From: DSSM01 sp964484125
GTDB lineage: Bacteria; Bacteroidota; Ignavibacteria; Tepidaquicellales; Tepidaquicellaceae
Assembly: GCA_964484125.1 (NCBI GenBank)
Contig: CAZAEK010000026.1
Coordinates: forward strand, 1-25,257
Length of the DNA: 25,257 nt
Direction of reading: 5' to 3'
Below are positions 1 to 7,843 of the stretch, piece after piece (the first letter of the stretch is position 1; each line of letters begins with the position of its first letter). The position numbers were made by a program, and so were the translations under genes. The notes under the pieces are model-generated. The model did not search any database and was not told the origin of the DNA. It saw nothing but the letters and a program-made list of their open reading frames with translations.

Positions 1-2
1 CA

Positions 3-122
3 GGAACATATACGGAAGAATTTAACGGAATAAATCTTTCGAGCGGAGTTTATTTTCTGAGGATAATTGTGAATGAGGGAAAGGACTTTGTTGATGTGAA
101 GAAAATGGTGCTAATTAAGTGA
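3..122 (+). CDS. C-terminal end of a type IX secretion substrate (partial)
   Basis: This is the last 39 residues of a protein whose body lies left of the window. The reading frame is open from base 3 and stops at TGA 120-122. The tail reads GTYTEEFNGINLSSGVYF, then LRI, a short acidic turn and the ending KKMVLIK. This is the pattern of the Por/type IX secretion C-terminal sorting domain: a beta-sandwich ending in a Gly-x-Tyr strand, a 'GVYF' strand and a basic-hydrophobic final strand. In Bacteroidota such tails direct proteins across the outer membrane through the T9SS and are then removed. The function of the cargo cannot be told from this fragment. The gene converges on the minus-strand gene at 229 and shares a terminator with it. 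Confidence 0.8.
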   Translation, partial: GTYTEEFNGINLSSGVYFLRIIVNEGKDFVDVKKMVLIK

Positions 123-132
123 AAAGTTTATA

Positions 133-193
133 AAGTTTGTCAAGTTTGTCAAGTTTCCCGACAAGTCGGGATAAATTCCAAGTTTGTCAAGTT
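133..193. repeat. AAGTTTGTC short repeat with embedded inverted repeat
   Basis: The 9-mer AAGTTTGTC occurs at 133-141, 142-150 and 180-188, with partial copies at 151-156 and 189-193. Between the copies lies an inverted repeat at 156-171, with arms TCCCGAC and GTCGGGA separated by AA. The block sits directly after the stop codon of the upstream gene and before the terminator. It looks like a dispersed intergenic repeat rather than coding DNA. Whether it recurs elsewhere in the genome cannot be seen here. Confidence 0.6.
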
Positions 194-199
194 GAAAGT

Positions 200-230
200 A
201 AAAAGCTGTTTCCCCGGAACAGCTTTTTTT
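200..230. terminator. bidirectional rho-independent terminator
   Basis: The arms AAAAAGCTGTT (200-210) and AACAGCTTTTT (218-228) form an 11-bp stem around TCCCCGG. A run of seven T follows on the plus strand, and a run of at least five T follows when read on the minus strand. The element lies between two converging genes, and the minus-strand stop codon at 229-231 touches its T run, so it can serve both. Confidence 0.9.
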
Positions 231-2607
231 ATATTCTGAAAAGATATTGCATCTTGAGAAAAAACTGCCTGTCGGTGAGAGTGCTTTTTGCTTTGTAGTT
301 AATATCGTCAAGTTCCATATATGAGTGAGTCATACCAAGATAGAATATTGTGAATGGATTTGGTCTGTAACTTAACAACGGATTGATATACAAACTGCCG
401 TCAAAAGAATTATATTCATTGATTAAGCGAAGAGATATATCTTTTGTGAACATTAAATTGTTTGTATTCCTTAGTATATATCCTGCAAAAAGTTTTTCGC
501 CTCTGTATGACTCAGAGAGTTCAAAGTAATTATAATTAAAACTAACAGATAACCTGTTTACAGGTTTTATTGTTCCCCATAAATATAATTCAGTACCATA
601 TCCTATTCTGGAATTATCGTCTCTTATAATATATCTCCCTGCTTCTATTGAAGCACCGCCTCTGATGTTATCCGAGAAACTTGAGCTTATTTCAAAATAC
701 GCCCGCCTGACATCCTGATGATATTTACCTCTGAACACTTCATTATTCACGACAAAATATCTCGTGAAAATATTAATCTGATTAACTAATCTCATCCAGA
801 CAGAGGGTGAAAGAAAATATTCCATCGGCTTGAAATCATAATCATATCTTGCAGCTGCATATATCTGTGGCTCAATTCTCAGAAAAATATCGCTTTTGGG
901 ATAGAACAAATAACTCTGAGATGTTGAAAACGTTCTGTAATTATTGTTAAAAATAAAACCGTTATCTCTTCGCATATTTGGTGAAGCATCTTCATAAGTA
1001 ACTCTGAAATTCCATGACTCCGCACTTCTTCTGAAAGTCAGATACATTCCGTTTCCTGCGAGGTATTGTCCGTCAAGTTTTCCGGTAAGGTCTTCATCTC
1101 CAAATATTATTTCGTTGTTGTAATTTGTGTCGTGAATTTCCCTTGTAAAGCTTCTTAAAAACTGAAACTGAAAATAATAGTTTTCCAGAAATTTTATATT
1201 TCCGTCAATTCCGGCAACCCTGTTATATCCGTCAACATCAAGAAATTTTGAATCTCCTTCCTTATTAACCTGCCTGTCCGTTAATATTAATCCAACAAAT
1301 GATTCGTTTCCCAGAATACTTCTTTTAAATCTGAAAATATTTGAAAGTGATTTTCTGTCTGTTGAAAGAAAGTCGCTGAATTCCGTAAATGGAACTATAA
1401 AAGGAGTTTGCCTGTCATAGGCAGAAATATATCCGACTTCGTTTAACCCGATTTTCCCTGTTAGTTTAACGGCAAAAAGCGGGTCATTTATTGAGCGTGT
1501 GTAAACTGTAGTCAAATATGTATTGAAAATATTTGAACCCTCATTGAAAAATGGTCTCTTCTCATTATAAAATAATGCGAACGTCCTATTGACACTTATT
1601 GTCCCTGCGTCTGATTCAACCTGAGAAAAATCCGGATTCAATGCGAAATCTGCTGTAAGGTTTGAGGTTATTCCATATTTTAAATTAAACCCAACCCTGC
1701 CTTTAATTTTTTCATTTATAAAATCAGATTGTGCATTATAACTGTCGGATAAGTAACTTGCCTGGGAACCAAGAACATAAGGAAGTATTTCAAAATTATT
1801 TCCACCTTTAATATTTTTAATGTCTTTTAATTTTCCGTGCTCTGTAAAAAGAGTAGGAGAATTTCTGTTAATTTTTACATAGGAATATTGATAACGGTTA
1901 TCTCTGGGCCTTGTCCTCAGAAGATGAAAATTCCAGTTTTGTATGTCTTTGTTTGGAAATCTTATACTTTTAAAAGGTATTTTAATTTCTGCAGTCCATC
2001 TGTCATTTTTAATCTCTGCCTCAGAATACCAGATAGCATCATAATTTATATCTTCATTTCCGTCAGAATTCCAAAGTAAATCACCCTGTATTCCATAGGC
2101 ATTTACAAACAGCTCGTAAGCGTTTTTTCCTTCCGAATATGTATCAATCATAATTCCGACAAAATCGTCATTAAATATATTATCTCTTTGCGTAAGAGTT
2201 TTTCTTATCTGTTTAATGTTTTTCTCTTTACAAACGAATGAGACATACAGATAATCCTCATCATATAATATTCTCGCTTCTGTATCTACTTCAGGTTTCG
2301 AATTATTACCCGGCTCAACCTCACTGAAATTTGTCAGTAACTTTCCATTGCTCCATTCATTTTCATCAGGGTTACCGTCAATATTTATACTACCCTGTTC
2401 AATTTTAAATGGATATATAACCGGATTTTCATTTGGAATAAAATCTGTTTCAGTTGTATCAGTTTTTTCTTTTTTTAAAGTATCTGTTGTAAGTGAAGTA
2501 AAATATTTTTCTTCAGAAATTATATCTTGTGATATACCAGTATTTATTTTTAAAAAATAAAAAACTGAGAAAATAAACAGGTAGGAAAATAGAAATTTTT
2601 TATTCAT
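229..2607 (-). CDS. DUF5916-family outer-membrane protein with CBM9-like domain
   Basis: A 792-residue exported protein. Residues 1-27 form a signal peptide (lysines, a long hydrophobic run, then a polar Ser-Gln site). Residues about 70-265 resemble the CBM9-like carbohydrate-binding fold: INIDGNPDENEW at 74-85 matches its usual 'iDGxxdExxW' opening. The remainder has the alternating aromatic pattern of an outer-membrane beta-barrel. Near residues 330-360 it carries NPDFSQVESDAG and EKRPFFNEG, which are typical of DUF5916 proteins of Bacteroidota and relatives. The substrate is unknown; carbohydrate binding is suggested only by the N-terminal fold. It is the last gene of the minus-strand run, 55 nt after prfA, and ends at the shared terminator. 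The family call is from recognised motifs only. Confidence 0.8.
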   Translation of the reverse strand: MNKKFLFSYLFIFSVFYFLKINTGISQDIISEEKYFTSLTTDTLKKEKTDTTETDFIPNENPVIYPFKIEQGSINIDGNPDENEWSNGKLLTNFSEVEPGNNSKPEVDTEARILYDEDYLYVSFVCKEKNIKQIRKTLTQRDNIFNDDFVGIMIDTYSEGKNAYELFVNAYGIQGDLLWNSDGNEDINYDAIWYSEAEIKNDRWTAEIKIPFKSIRFPNKDIQNWNFHLLRTRPRDNRYQYSYVKINRNSPTLFTEHGKLKDIKNIKGGNNFEILPYVLGSQASYLSDSYNAQSDFINEKIKGRVGFNLKYGITSNLTADFALNPDFSQVESDAGTISVNRTFALFYNEKRPFFNEGSNIFNTYLTTVYTRSINDPLFAVKLTGKIGLNEVGYISAYDRQTPFIVPFTEFSDFLSTDRKSLSNIFRFKRSILGNESFVGLILTDRQVNKEGDSKFLDVDGYNRVAGIDGNIKFLENYYFQFQFLRSFTREIHDTNYNNEIIFGDEDLTGKLDGQYLAGNGMYLTFRRSAESWNFRVTYEDASPNMRRDNGFIFNNNYRTFSTSQSYLFYPKSDIFLRIEPQIYAAARYDYDFKPMEYFLSPSVWMRLVNQINIFTRYFVVNNEVFRGKYHQDVRRAYFEISSSFSDNIRGGASIEAGRYIIRDDNSRIGYGTELYLWGTIKPVNRLSVSFNYNYFELSESYRGEKLFAGYILRNTNNLMFTKDISLRLINEYNSFDGSLYINPLLSYRPNPFTIFYLGMTHSYMELDDINYKAKSTLTDRQFFLKMQYLFRI

Positions 2608-2642
2608 ATTTTATAGCGGAATACATTATTTAGTATTTAGAC

Positions 2643-2668
2643 GATTGAAACGTTAAAATGTTTCAATC
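2643..2668 (-). other. hairpin overlapping the prfA stop codon
   Basis: GATTGAAAC (2643-2651) pairs with GTTTCAATC (2660-2668) in a perfect 9-bp stem, extendable by a G-T pair and two A-T pairs. The prfA stop codon (2663-2665) lies inside the arm. No T run follows on the minus strand, so it looks like a 3'-end mRNA structure or weak terminator rather than a classic intrinsic terminator. Confidence 0.55.
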
Positions 2669-3736
2669 TGAACCGGCTGAAAGCTTTTCTGCCCTGTCCG
2701 CTGTTTTCAATTTATCAATTATTTCATCAAGATCGCCTTCCATAATATCAGAGAGATTATACATCGTCAGTCCGATGCGATGATCTGTCAGTCTGTTTTG
2801 CGGAAAGTTATATGTTCTGATTTTATCGCTTCTATCCCCTGATTTAACCATCTGCTTTCTCTGAGCAGATAGTTCTTTATCTCTTTTTTCAAGTTCAAAT
2901 TCATAAAGTCTCGAACGGAGCACTTTCATAGCTTTTAGTTTATTTTTTAGCTGTGAACGTTCATCCTGACATTGGACAACTGTTCCGGTCGGAATGTGTG
3001 TTATTCTTATTGCTGTTTCAACTTTATTTACATTCTGACCACCGGCTCCCCCTGACCGGAATACATCAATTTTTAAATCATTCTCGTTGATTTCAACATC
3101 AAACTCCTCCGCTTCAGGCAGGACTGCTACTGAAGCAGCAGAAGTGTGTACTCTTCCGTTTGCTTCTGTCTTCGGAACACGCTGAACTCTGTGAACTCCG
3201 CTTTCATATTTTAAATCACCATAGGTACCTTTTTTATTTATATTAAGCACTACTTCCTTTAATCCGCCGGGAGTTGATGATTCGTTATAATCTATAAGTT
3301 CATAAGTCCATCCCTTTTTATCAAAATATCTTGTGTACATTCTGTATAAATCCGCTGCAAACAAAGCCGCTTCCTCTCCTCCTGTTCCGGCTCTTATCTC
3401 AAGTATAGAACTTTTTTCATCAGCAGGGTCTTTTGGAACGAGTAGTTCTTTGATTTTATTTTCAATGCTTGCTAATTTCTCTTCGAGTAAAATCTGTTCT
3501 TCTTTAGCCATTTCTTTCAATTCAGCATCTTTTGAATCAAACAAAATGGATTTATTTGCTTCTATATCCGAATTGATTTTCAAATATTCATCATAAGCTT
3601 CAACTATTTCAGATAAATCAGAATACTCTTTTGAAAGAGTTCTGAATTCGTTCTGATTGTTAATTATTTCAGGTTTTGATAGCAGAGCTGAAATTTCAGT
3701 ATAACGTTCTTTTACTTTTTGTAACTTTTCAAACAT
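2663..3736 (-). CDS. prfA: peptide chain release factor 1 (RF1)
   Basis: A 357-residue protein of normal RF1 length. It recognises UAA and UAG stop codons in the ribosomal A site and triggers peptidyl-tRNA hydrolysis. The universal GGQ tripeptide is at 232-234 within RSGGAGGQNVNKVETA. The codon-recognition tripeptide is PKT at 188-190 in QRVPKTEANGR, which fits the RF1 form PxT; RF2 has SPF. The N-terminal helical domain spans about 1-100, and the conserved LEIRAGTGGEEAALFA segment is at 112-127. A basic C-terminal region with NFPQNRLTDHRI follows. The gene begins 3 nt after the stop codon of the small membrane-protein gene upstream (3740-4105), so the two are probably co-transcribed. The prmC methylase gene that often accompanies prfA is not adjacent. 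Confidence 0.97.
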   Translation of the reverse strand: MFEKLQKVKERYTEISALLSKPEIINNQNEFRTLSKEYSDLSEIVEAYDEYLKINSDIEANKSILFDSKDAELKEMAKEEQILLEEKLASIENKIKELLVPKDPADEKSSILEIRAGTGGEEAALFAADLYRMYTRYFDKKGWTYELIDYNESSTPGGLKEVVLNINKKGTYGDLKYESGVHRVQRVPKTEANGRVHTSAASVAVLPEAEEFDVEINENDLKIDVFRSGGAGGQNVNKVETAIRITHIPTGTVVQCQDERSQLKNKLKAMKVLRSRLYEFELEKRDKELSAQRKQMVKSGDRSDKIRTYNFPQNRLTDHRIGLTMYNLSDIMEGDLDEIIDKLKTADRAEKLSAGSD

Positions 3737-3739
3737 TGA

Positions 3740-4105
3740 TTAATAAATACCTTTTGAAACTAAAAAACTTTTAAATTCCTCTTTTTGCATATAAGTTAAA
3801 ATAAGAATACCAAAAACCATACTTACAACATTACCGGTTAATATTGTAACTATGTCAAATATTGCAGCAGTGTTAACAGTACCGTATGTACCGGTCTGAT
3901 TAAGATTATTAAGCTTACTGAATGCAAGAAAATCCATTACTGCAGATACAATATTGAGAATAGGGAGAAATCCCATTAAACAACCGATCCCACACGTTAG
4001 TGCTCCAATTGTTAAGGTACCGCCACCCCATCCAATTGCTATTAAAATATTTATTATTCCTGAAATCAGGAAAAATGTTCTGGAGGTACTGATATCTGAA
4101 GGCAT
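3740..4105 (-). CDS. small integral membrane protein, unknown function
   Basis: A 121-residue hydrophobic protein that I do not recognise. Predicted membrane segments lie at about 10-27, 31-55 and 79-105, with a Gly-rich stretch GWGGGTLTIGALTCGIGC at 25-42 between the first two. A short charged tail, MQKEEFKSFLVSKGIY, follows. The middle loop LNNLNQTGTYGTVNT is polar. It shares no motif with a transporter or enzyme family that I can name. It sits directly before prfA with a 3-nt gap, so it is probably in the same transcript. A second reading frame over 3915-4115 is a shadow. The coding call rests on length, hydrophobic periodicity and the tight junction with prfA. Confidence 0.7.
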   Translation of the reverse strand: MPSDISTSRTFFLISGIINILIAIGWGGGTLTIGALTCGIGCLMGFLPILNIVSAVMDFLAFSKLNNLNQTGTYGTVNTAAIFDIVTILTGNVVSMVFGILILTYMQKEEFKSFLVSKGIY

Positions 4106-4127
4106 ATTTATTCAATTTTAAAGTTCA

Positions 4128-4163
4128 TAAAAAAGCAATCATTCATTGCTGAATGATTGCTTT
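4128..4163 (-). terminator. strong rho-independent terminator
   Basis: Arms 4132-4145 and 4150-4163 are perfectly complementary over 14 bp around a TTGC loop. Read on the minus strand, the stem is followed by a run of six T. It ends the transcript of the small DUF4870-like gene immediately upstream on that strand and separates it from the 3740-4105/prfA unit. Confidence 0.92.
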
Positions 4164-4187
4164 ACGTTAAAATTATATTATATGTTA

Positions 4188-4541
4188 CTATTTAACTAAG
4201 TTAATTTTTTCTCCGAATTGACCGACTAATGGAAGAAGAGCAACTTTTCCGCCGAGAGCGTTAATAATACCAATTATAAAAAGAACAAACGCAAATAAAT
4301 TCAAAAGATAAAAAACTACACCAATGCAGAAAAACGAACCTATAGTACCAAGCACAATACCTGCAACGTTAATTATGACAATTACAATAGATTGTTCCGT
4401 ATGAAACATTACAAATTTATTTCGTCTCTGATCTTCCATTAAAAGCGGAATAAAAAAAATCAGATATGCAACGAATGCCATCACTTTTCCGGATTCAATT
4501 TCTTCCGGGGTGATATTTAAAACACGGTTAGAATCTGCCAT
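4188..4541 (-). CDS. small membrane protein resembling DUF4870/Tic20-like family
   Basis: A 117-residue membrane protein with hydrophobic segments at about 20-35, 50-70 and 72-97. After the first segment, IPLLMEDQRRNKFVMFHTEQ (31-50) has the arrangement typical of DUF4870 proteins: a short loop with 'FxxFHxxQ' leading into the second helix. The role of that family is not established. An ideal AAGGAGGT ribosome site lies 7 nt before the ATG, which is unusual in this window, so it is probably well translated. It appears monocistronic, with a strong terminator 25 nt downstream. The family call is from the motif only. Confidence 0.72.
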   Translation of the reverse strand: MADSNRVLNITPEEIESGKVMAFVAYLIFFIPLLMEDQRRNKFVMFHTEQSIVIVIINVAGIVLGTIGSFFCIGVVFYLLNLFAFVLFIIGIINALGGKVALLPLVGQFGEKINLVK

Positions 4542-4548
4542 TAAAGCT

Positions 4549-4556
4549 ACCTCCTT
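4549..4556 (-). promoter_or_regulatory. strong Shine-Dalgarno site
   Basis: AAGGAGGT on the minus strand, 7 nt before the ATG at 4541. It is a near-perfect match to the 16S rRNA 3' end and fixes the start of the small membrane protein. Most neighbouring genes have A-rich leaders without such a site. Confidence 0.85.
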
Positions 4557-4600
4557 GTTTTGTTTAGGTTTGAAATTATTTTTAAAAAATTGAAACTCTA

Positions 4601-5005
4601 TTACCTGAATATTGCTTTTATACTGCCCCAGGTATCTTTAATTCCTGAAACAGTGTACATAACAGAAATAGTGTTAGAGTATGTAAAAGAGCCATCAGGT
4701 TTAATGCATTTTAACCTGTAGTAATAAAGAGAAGAACTCATTTTGAAAGAGACGCTATTATCCTGGTATGAATAGAATGAATTATTTCCAGTTGCATTTA
4801 TTGCTTTTATGAAAATAAAATTTTCCATTGAACCTGCGCTTCTTTCAATTTCAAACCTTGATACTCCGTCCTCATCTCCTGTTTTCCATTCTATTAATAC
4901 TCCATCAGAATTAGATTTAGCTGTAAAAAAATGAAAACTTACGGAGGCGATGGCAACCGTCAGAGTAAAAAGCGATACTATTAAAAGCAGTACAATTTTC
5001 TTCAT
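4601..5005 (-). CDS. small exported Fn3-like domain protein
   Basis: A 134-residue protein with a signal peptide (1-20, MKK then a hydrophobic run) and a single compact beta-sandwich-like region. The pattern IEWKTGDEDGVSRFEIERS (38-56), then a YSYQD segment, YYYRLKCIKPDGSFTYS and a final strand, matches the Fn3-like module found before T9SS tails in many FCB proteins ('EWxTxxExxxxxFeIERS … YYRLKxxDxDGxxxYS'). Here the module stands alone, without the T9SS sorting tail. The C-terminus, TWGSIKAIFR, is short, basic and aromatic. It probably stays in the periplasm or at the outer membrane; its function is unknown. Confidence 0.75.
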   Translation of the reverse strand: MKKIVLLLIVSLFTLTVAIASVSFHFFTAKSNSDGVLIEWKTGDEDGVSRFEIERSAGSMENFIFIKAINATGNNSFYSYQDNSVSFKMSSSLYYYRLKCIKPDGSFTYSNTISVMYTVSGIKDTWGSIKAIFR

Positions 5006-5124
5006 TGTTTAACCGTAAAAATCTTACTCTGCAATATATATTACTTAAAAATTAAATTCAAGTATTTTTAATCTGTTACAATTTTTTAATGTATTGACTC
5101 TTAATAGCAAAAAAAAACATTAGT

Positions 5125-6834
5125 TTAGAGATTAATACCCATTTTAAAATACAAAAAGCTGAAATAATTCTTTTCAGATTTGTATATGTAATCGAAAATA
5201 TTGTACAGATAATTAAGTTCTAATTTAATTCCTCTGAAAGGTTCATACAAACCGGATAATTTAAAAGAATAAGTATTTTCTCTGTTTCCCTCAAGAAAGC
5301 TTATATGATCTGAGTCAATTCCGTGTCTGTAAGGTATGTTTATATCACTGCCAACATTCTTTATAAGATTACCTTTATCGTCATAAATATTGTTCCCTTT
5401 TCTTATAAAACGAAATTCAAAAGCAGAATTTAAAATACTGCTGAAATTGTATTTCAGCTTCGAATATATCATATCAGAATTAGGTCCTATGGTATTTCCC
5501 AAAGCCACTCCATAGCCTGTAAAAGTATTTTTGGGATTTGCGTGAGTATATACATAAGGTCTGAGTTGAGTATATTCAAGTTCAAAAGTCAGGTCTTTAA
5601 TACCTGCCGGCTCATTCAGAAAAATACCTGCCTGAAAAGCAGTTTTATTCTCATAGCTGTTTAGATTAACTAAAGTTCCTATCGGATTCTCATCAAGAAA
5701 TAAAGTAAAACTGAATTCTGCATTCTTAATAAAATGAGTCTGAAAATCCATAAAAAATGTTCCGTTATCCCTGTCCTGTAATGAAATTTCAACGAACTTA
5801 TAAAACGCAAGCGGAGTCAGATATGCAAGCTCAATACCTCGTCCGGAATAAATTATACTTTCACCAATACCAATATCAAATAACTTATCCAACGTTAGTT
5901 TTATTTTATTTGCGGCAAAAAATTTAGTATATCTTTCTTCAGGATTTACTGAAAATGTTCCGGGCATCGAAGCATGTATGGAAGAAAAATTTATAAACGA
6001 ATAATTAAAATCCAGTTTGAGAAAATCCATATCCGGTGCCGCCCCAGATAATATAAGACTTTCGCTGTAGCCATATCCGTACTTTATTTTCTCCCTACCA
6101 AGCTGAACTGAAATATCCGCATCATCTGAAAATGAATTGTAATACCTGACATAACCGGTTGTAAAATTATAATTTCTTATGTTTTCAAGTTGCTCATTGA
6201 ATTTGAATTCAGAGCGGAGATGAGGCATAATTAAAATTGAATTTTTACCATCACCGGTAGAGCCACCTTTTAAAACAGATAATTCATACCCAATTTTCCC
6301 GAACAGAGTTCCATACATATCAAATCCTATATCAAATAAAGAAGAATTTTTATTGCTTTGAGGAATAAATTCAGCACCATAATAAAAATTTCCGTTTATA
6401 TCAGCATAAATACTATTATCATCTTTTTTTGAAAAATATAAATATTTTTTCTTTGATGTAAAAATACTTCCTAAGGTATTTAAAAACGGTTTTCCATCTT
6501 TAAGAAATATTGATGTATTTTCTTTATTCATTTTTTCGGGAATAAATTCGATTTTATATTTTTCAAGAAATTCCCTGTCAGTTTTGCTTATGTAAAATTT
6601 TGCAGAATCTATCTCTGCAAGTCTTTTTGTAATTTCACCCCTTGACATTGAAGGGTTATCGTCATGAATTGGTTTTATGATTCCGGCAACTGACATTTTT
6701 TTCAGAAAAGAATATACTTCATTATCAATGCGGATATTTTCAACCTGTGAAAAGCAAAACCCTGCGTTTATTAATACAAGGTATAATGTAATTATTAGTT
6801 TTTTCAAGAGTTTTTTATTATAACCTATTAACAC
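5125..6834 (-). CDS. Wzi-family capsule-assembly-like outer-membrane protein
   Basis: A 569-residue outer-membrane beta-barrel protein. The N-terminus has a basic start (NKKLLKK) and a hydrophobic signal ending near FSQ at 28-30. Residues 36-76 form a small helical pair with PSMSRGEITKRL, similar to the N-terminal part of Bacteroidota Wzi-like proteins. The middle contains QLGREKIKYGYGYSESL (244-260) and SGAAPDMDFLKLDF, and the C-terminal part has YRHGIDSDHISFLEGNRE; these are characteristic of the Caps_assemb_Wzi family. E. coli Wzi is an outer-membrane lectin that anchors group 1 capsule. In this phylum the family is widespread and often not next to capsule genes, as here, so the exact role is uncertain. 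It is divergently oriented to the kinase gene, with about 99 nt between the two starts. Confidence 0.83.
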   Translation of the reverse strand: MLIGYNKKLLKKLIITLYLVLINAGFCFSQVENIRIDNEVYSFLKKMSVAGIIKPIHDDNPSMSRGEITKRLAEIDSAKFYISKTDREFLEKYKIEFIPEKMNKENTSIFLKDGKPFLNTLGSIFTSKKKYLYFSKKDDNSIYADINGNFYYGAEFIPQSNKNSSLFDIGFDMYGTLFGKIGYELSVLKGGSTGDGKNSILIMPHLRSEFKFNEQLENIRNYNFTTGYVRYYNSFSDDADISVQLGREKIKYGYGYSESLILSGAAPDMDFLKLDFNYSFINFSSIHASMPGTFSVNPEERYTKFFAANKIKLTLDKLFDIGIGESIIYSGRGIELAYLTPLAFYKFVEISLQDRDNGTFFMDFQTHFIKNAEFSFTLFLDENPIGTLVNLNSYENKTAFQAGIFLNEPAGIKDLTFELEYTQLRPYVYTHANPKNTFTGYGVALGNTIGPNSDMIYSKLKYNFSSILNSAFEFRFIRKGNNIYDDKGNLIKNVGSDINIPYRHGIDSDHISFLEGNRENTYSFKLSGLYEPFRGIKLELNYLYNIFDYIYKSEKNYFSFLYFKMGINL

Positions 6835-6933
6835 AGTTAAAAATTAATGTTAACTAATCTTAAACTAATTGTAAATTTTATCGTGTTAAATAATAAGTAG
6901 TGATATTTAATTTTATATAAGTTAATTTTATTT

Positions 6934-7839
6934 ATGATTGACAAAGAAAATTTAATAGTTTGCGGAGACTATGGAGGAACAAATTTTACAGTTGCAATTT
7001 ATTCCCTTTCCGGAGTATCAGTTCTTAAAAAAGATTTCATTGCAAAGCAATTTTCTGTTTATGGAATTGATGAATGTGTGAATGTTATCAGCAGTTCCAT
7101 TAAATCCATTCCTTTGAAAAAAAAGTCCTTGTCAGCTTTGAGCATTGGCATATCAGGTTTACGCTATAATAAAGATAAAGAGTTGATGACAAAGAAATTA
7201 AAAGTTAAAACCGGAATAAAAAATATAATATGCGACTCAGATGCGATAACAGCCCTCGAAGGTGCTTTTTTATCCGGAGACGGAGCAATATTAATTTCCG
7301 GAACGGGTTCTGTGATATATGGCAAGTATAAAAAAAAAGTTTTCAGAGCAGGGGGCTGGGGGAGGTACATTGGAGATGAAGGAAGTGGTTACTGGATAGG
7401 GGTTCAGGCACTTAATAAATTAGGAATATTTTTCGACTATAATATTAAAAACAGATACACAAAGTTTTTTGAAAATGAATTCGGCATAACTCCGGATAAC
7501 ATGCTTGATAAGATTTACAAAAACAATTTTAAGATATCTTCTATTGCTGAGAAAATAATACTTTCAAAGGAAAGAGATGCTTACTTGTTCAGTGATATTT
7601 TAGAAAGCGCCGCTGATAATCTTGCCTTGCTTATATCAGATTATATTAACATCAGCAAATGCAGCCTGCCGCTTAAAGTTGCACTATCAGGCAGTACTAT
7701 TAATAAAGAAAACAGACTGACTAAATTGCTGAATGAAGCAGTAAAAAAATATTTTGGAAAAAAAGTACTTTTAATTAACCCTGAAAATAGCCCGCAATAC
7801 GGTGCTTTTTTACTCGCTAAAAAGAAATTTAAAATTTAA
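6934..7839 (+). CDS. BadF/BadG-type sugar kinase (GlcNAc kinase-like)
   Basis: A 301-residue ASKHA-fold kinase. The phosphate-1 loop is GDYGGTNFTVAIY (11-23), the phosphate-2 region is SGTGSVIYG (122-130), and RAGGWGRYIGDEGSGYWIG (138-156) is the strongly conserved block of the BadF/BadG/BcrA/BcrD ATPase family, which includes N-acetylglucosamine kinase. A late LKVALSGS segment is the adenosine site. The iron-sulphur cysteines of true BadF/BadG dehydratase activators are not present, which favours the sugar kinase. It probably phosphorylates GlcNAc or a related aminosugar recovered from the cell wall or from polymers. Only 4 nt separate its stop from guaA, so the two are probably one transcript. 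No Shine-Dalgarno site is visible before the ATG. Confidence 0.85.
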   Translation: MIDKENLIVCGDYGGTNFTVAIYSLSGVSVLKKDFIAKQFSVYGIDECVNVISSSIKSIPLKKKSLSALSIGISGLRYNKDKELMTKKLKVKTGIKNIICDSDAITALEGAFLSGDGAILISGTGSVIYGKYKKKVFRAGGWGRYIGDEGSGYWIGVQALNKLGIFFDYNIKNRYTKFFENEFGITPDNMLDKIYKNNFKISSIAEKIILSKERDAYLFSDILESAADNLALLISDYINISKCSLPLKVALSGSTINKENRLTKLLNEAVKKYFGKKVLLINPENSPQYGAFLLAKKKFKI

Positions 7840-7843
7840 TACA

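Noticed and set aside
133..193. Possible CRISPR remnant
   Set aside because: The repeats are 9 nt and mostly contiguous, without regular spacers or a cas gene.
3915..4115. Second minus-strand frame overlapping the small membrane protein
   Set aside because: It lacks a coherent domain and overlaps a frame with clear membrane helices and a 3-nt junction to prfA.
7802..7843. Upstream in-frame ATG extending GMP synthase by 14 residues into the kinase gene
   Set aside because: GuaA proteins begin at the MKTDFILILDFGSQ position (7844); the extra residues are in a second frame of the kinase gene.
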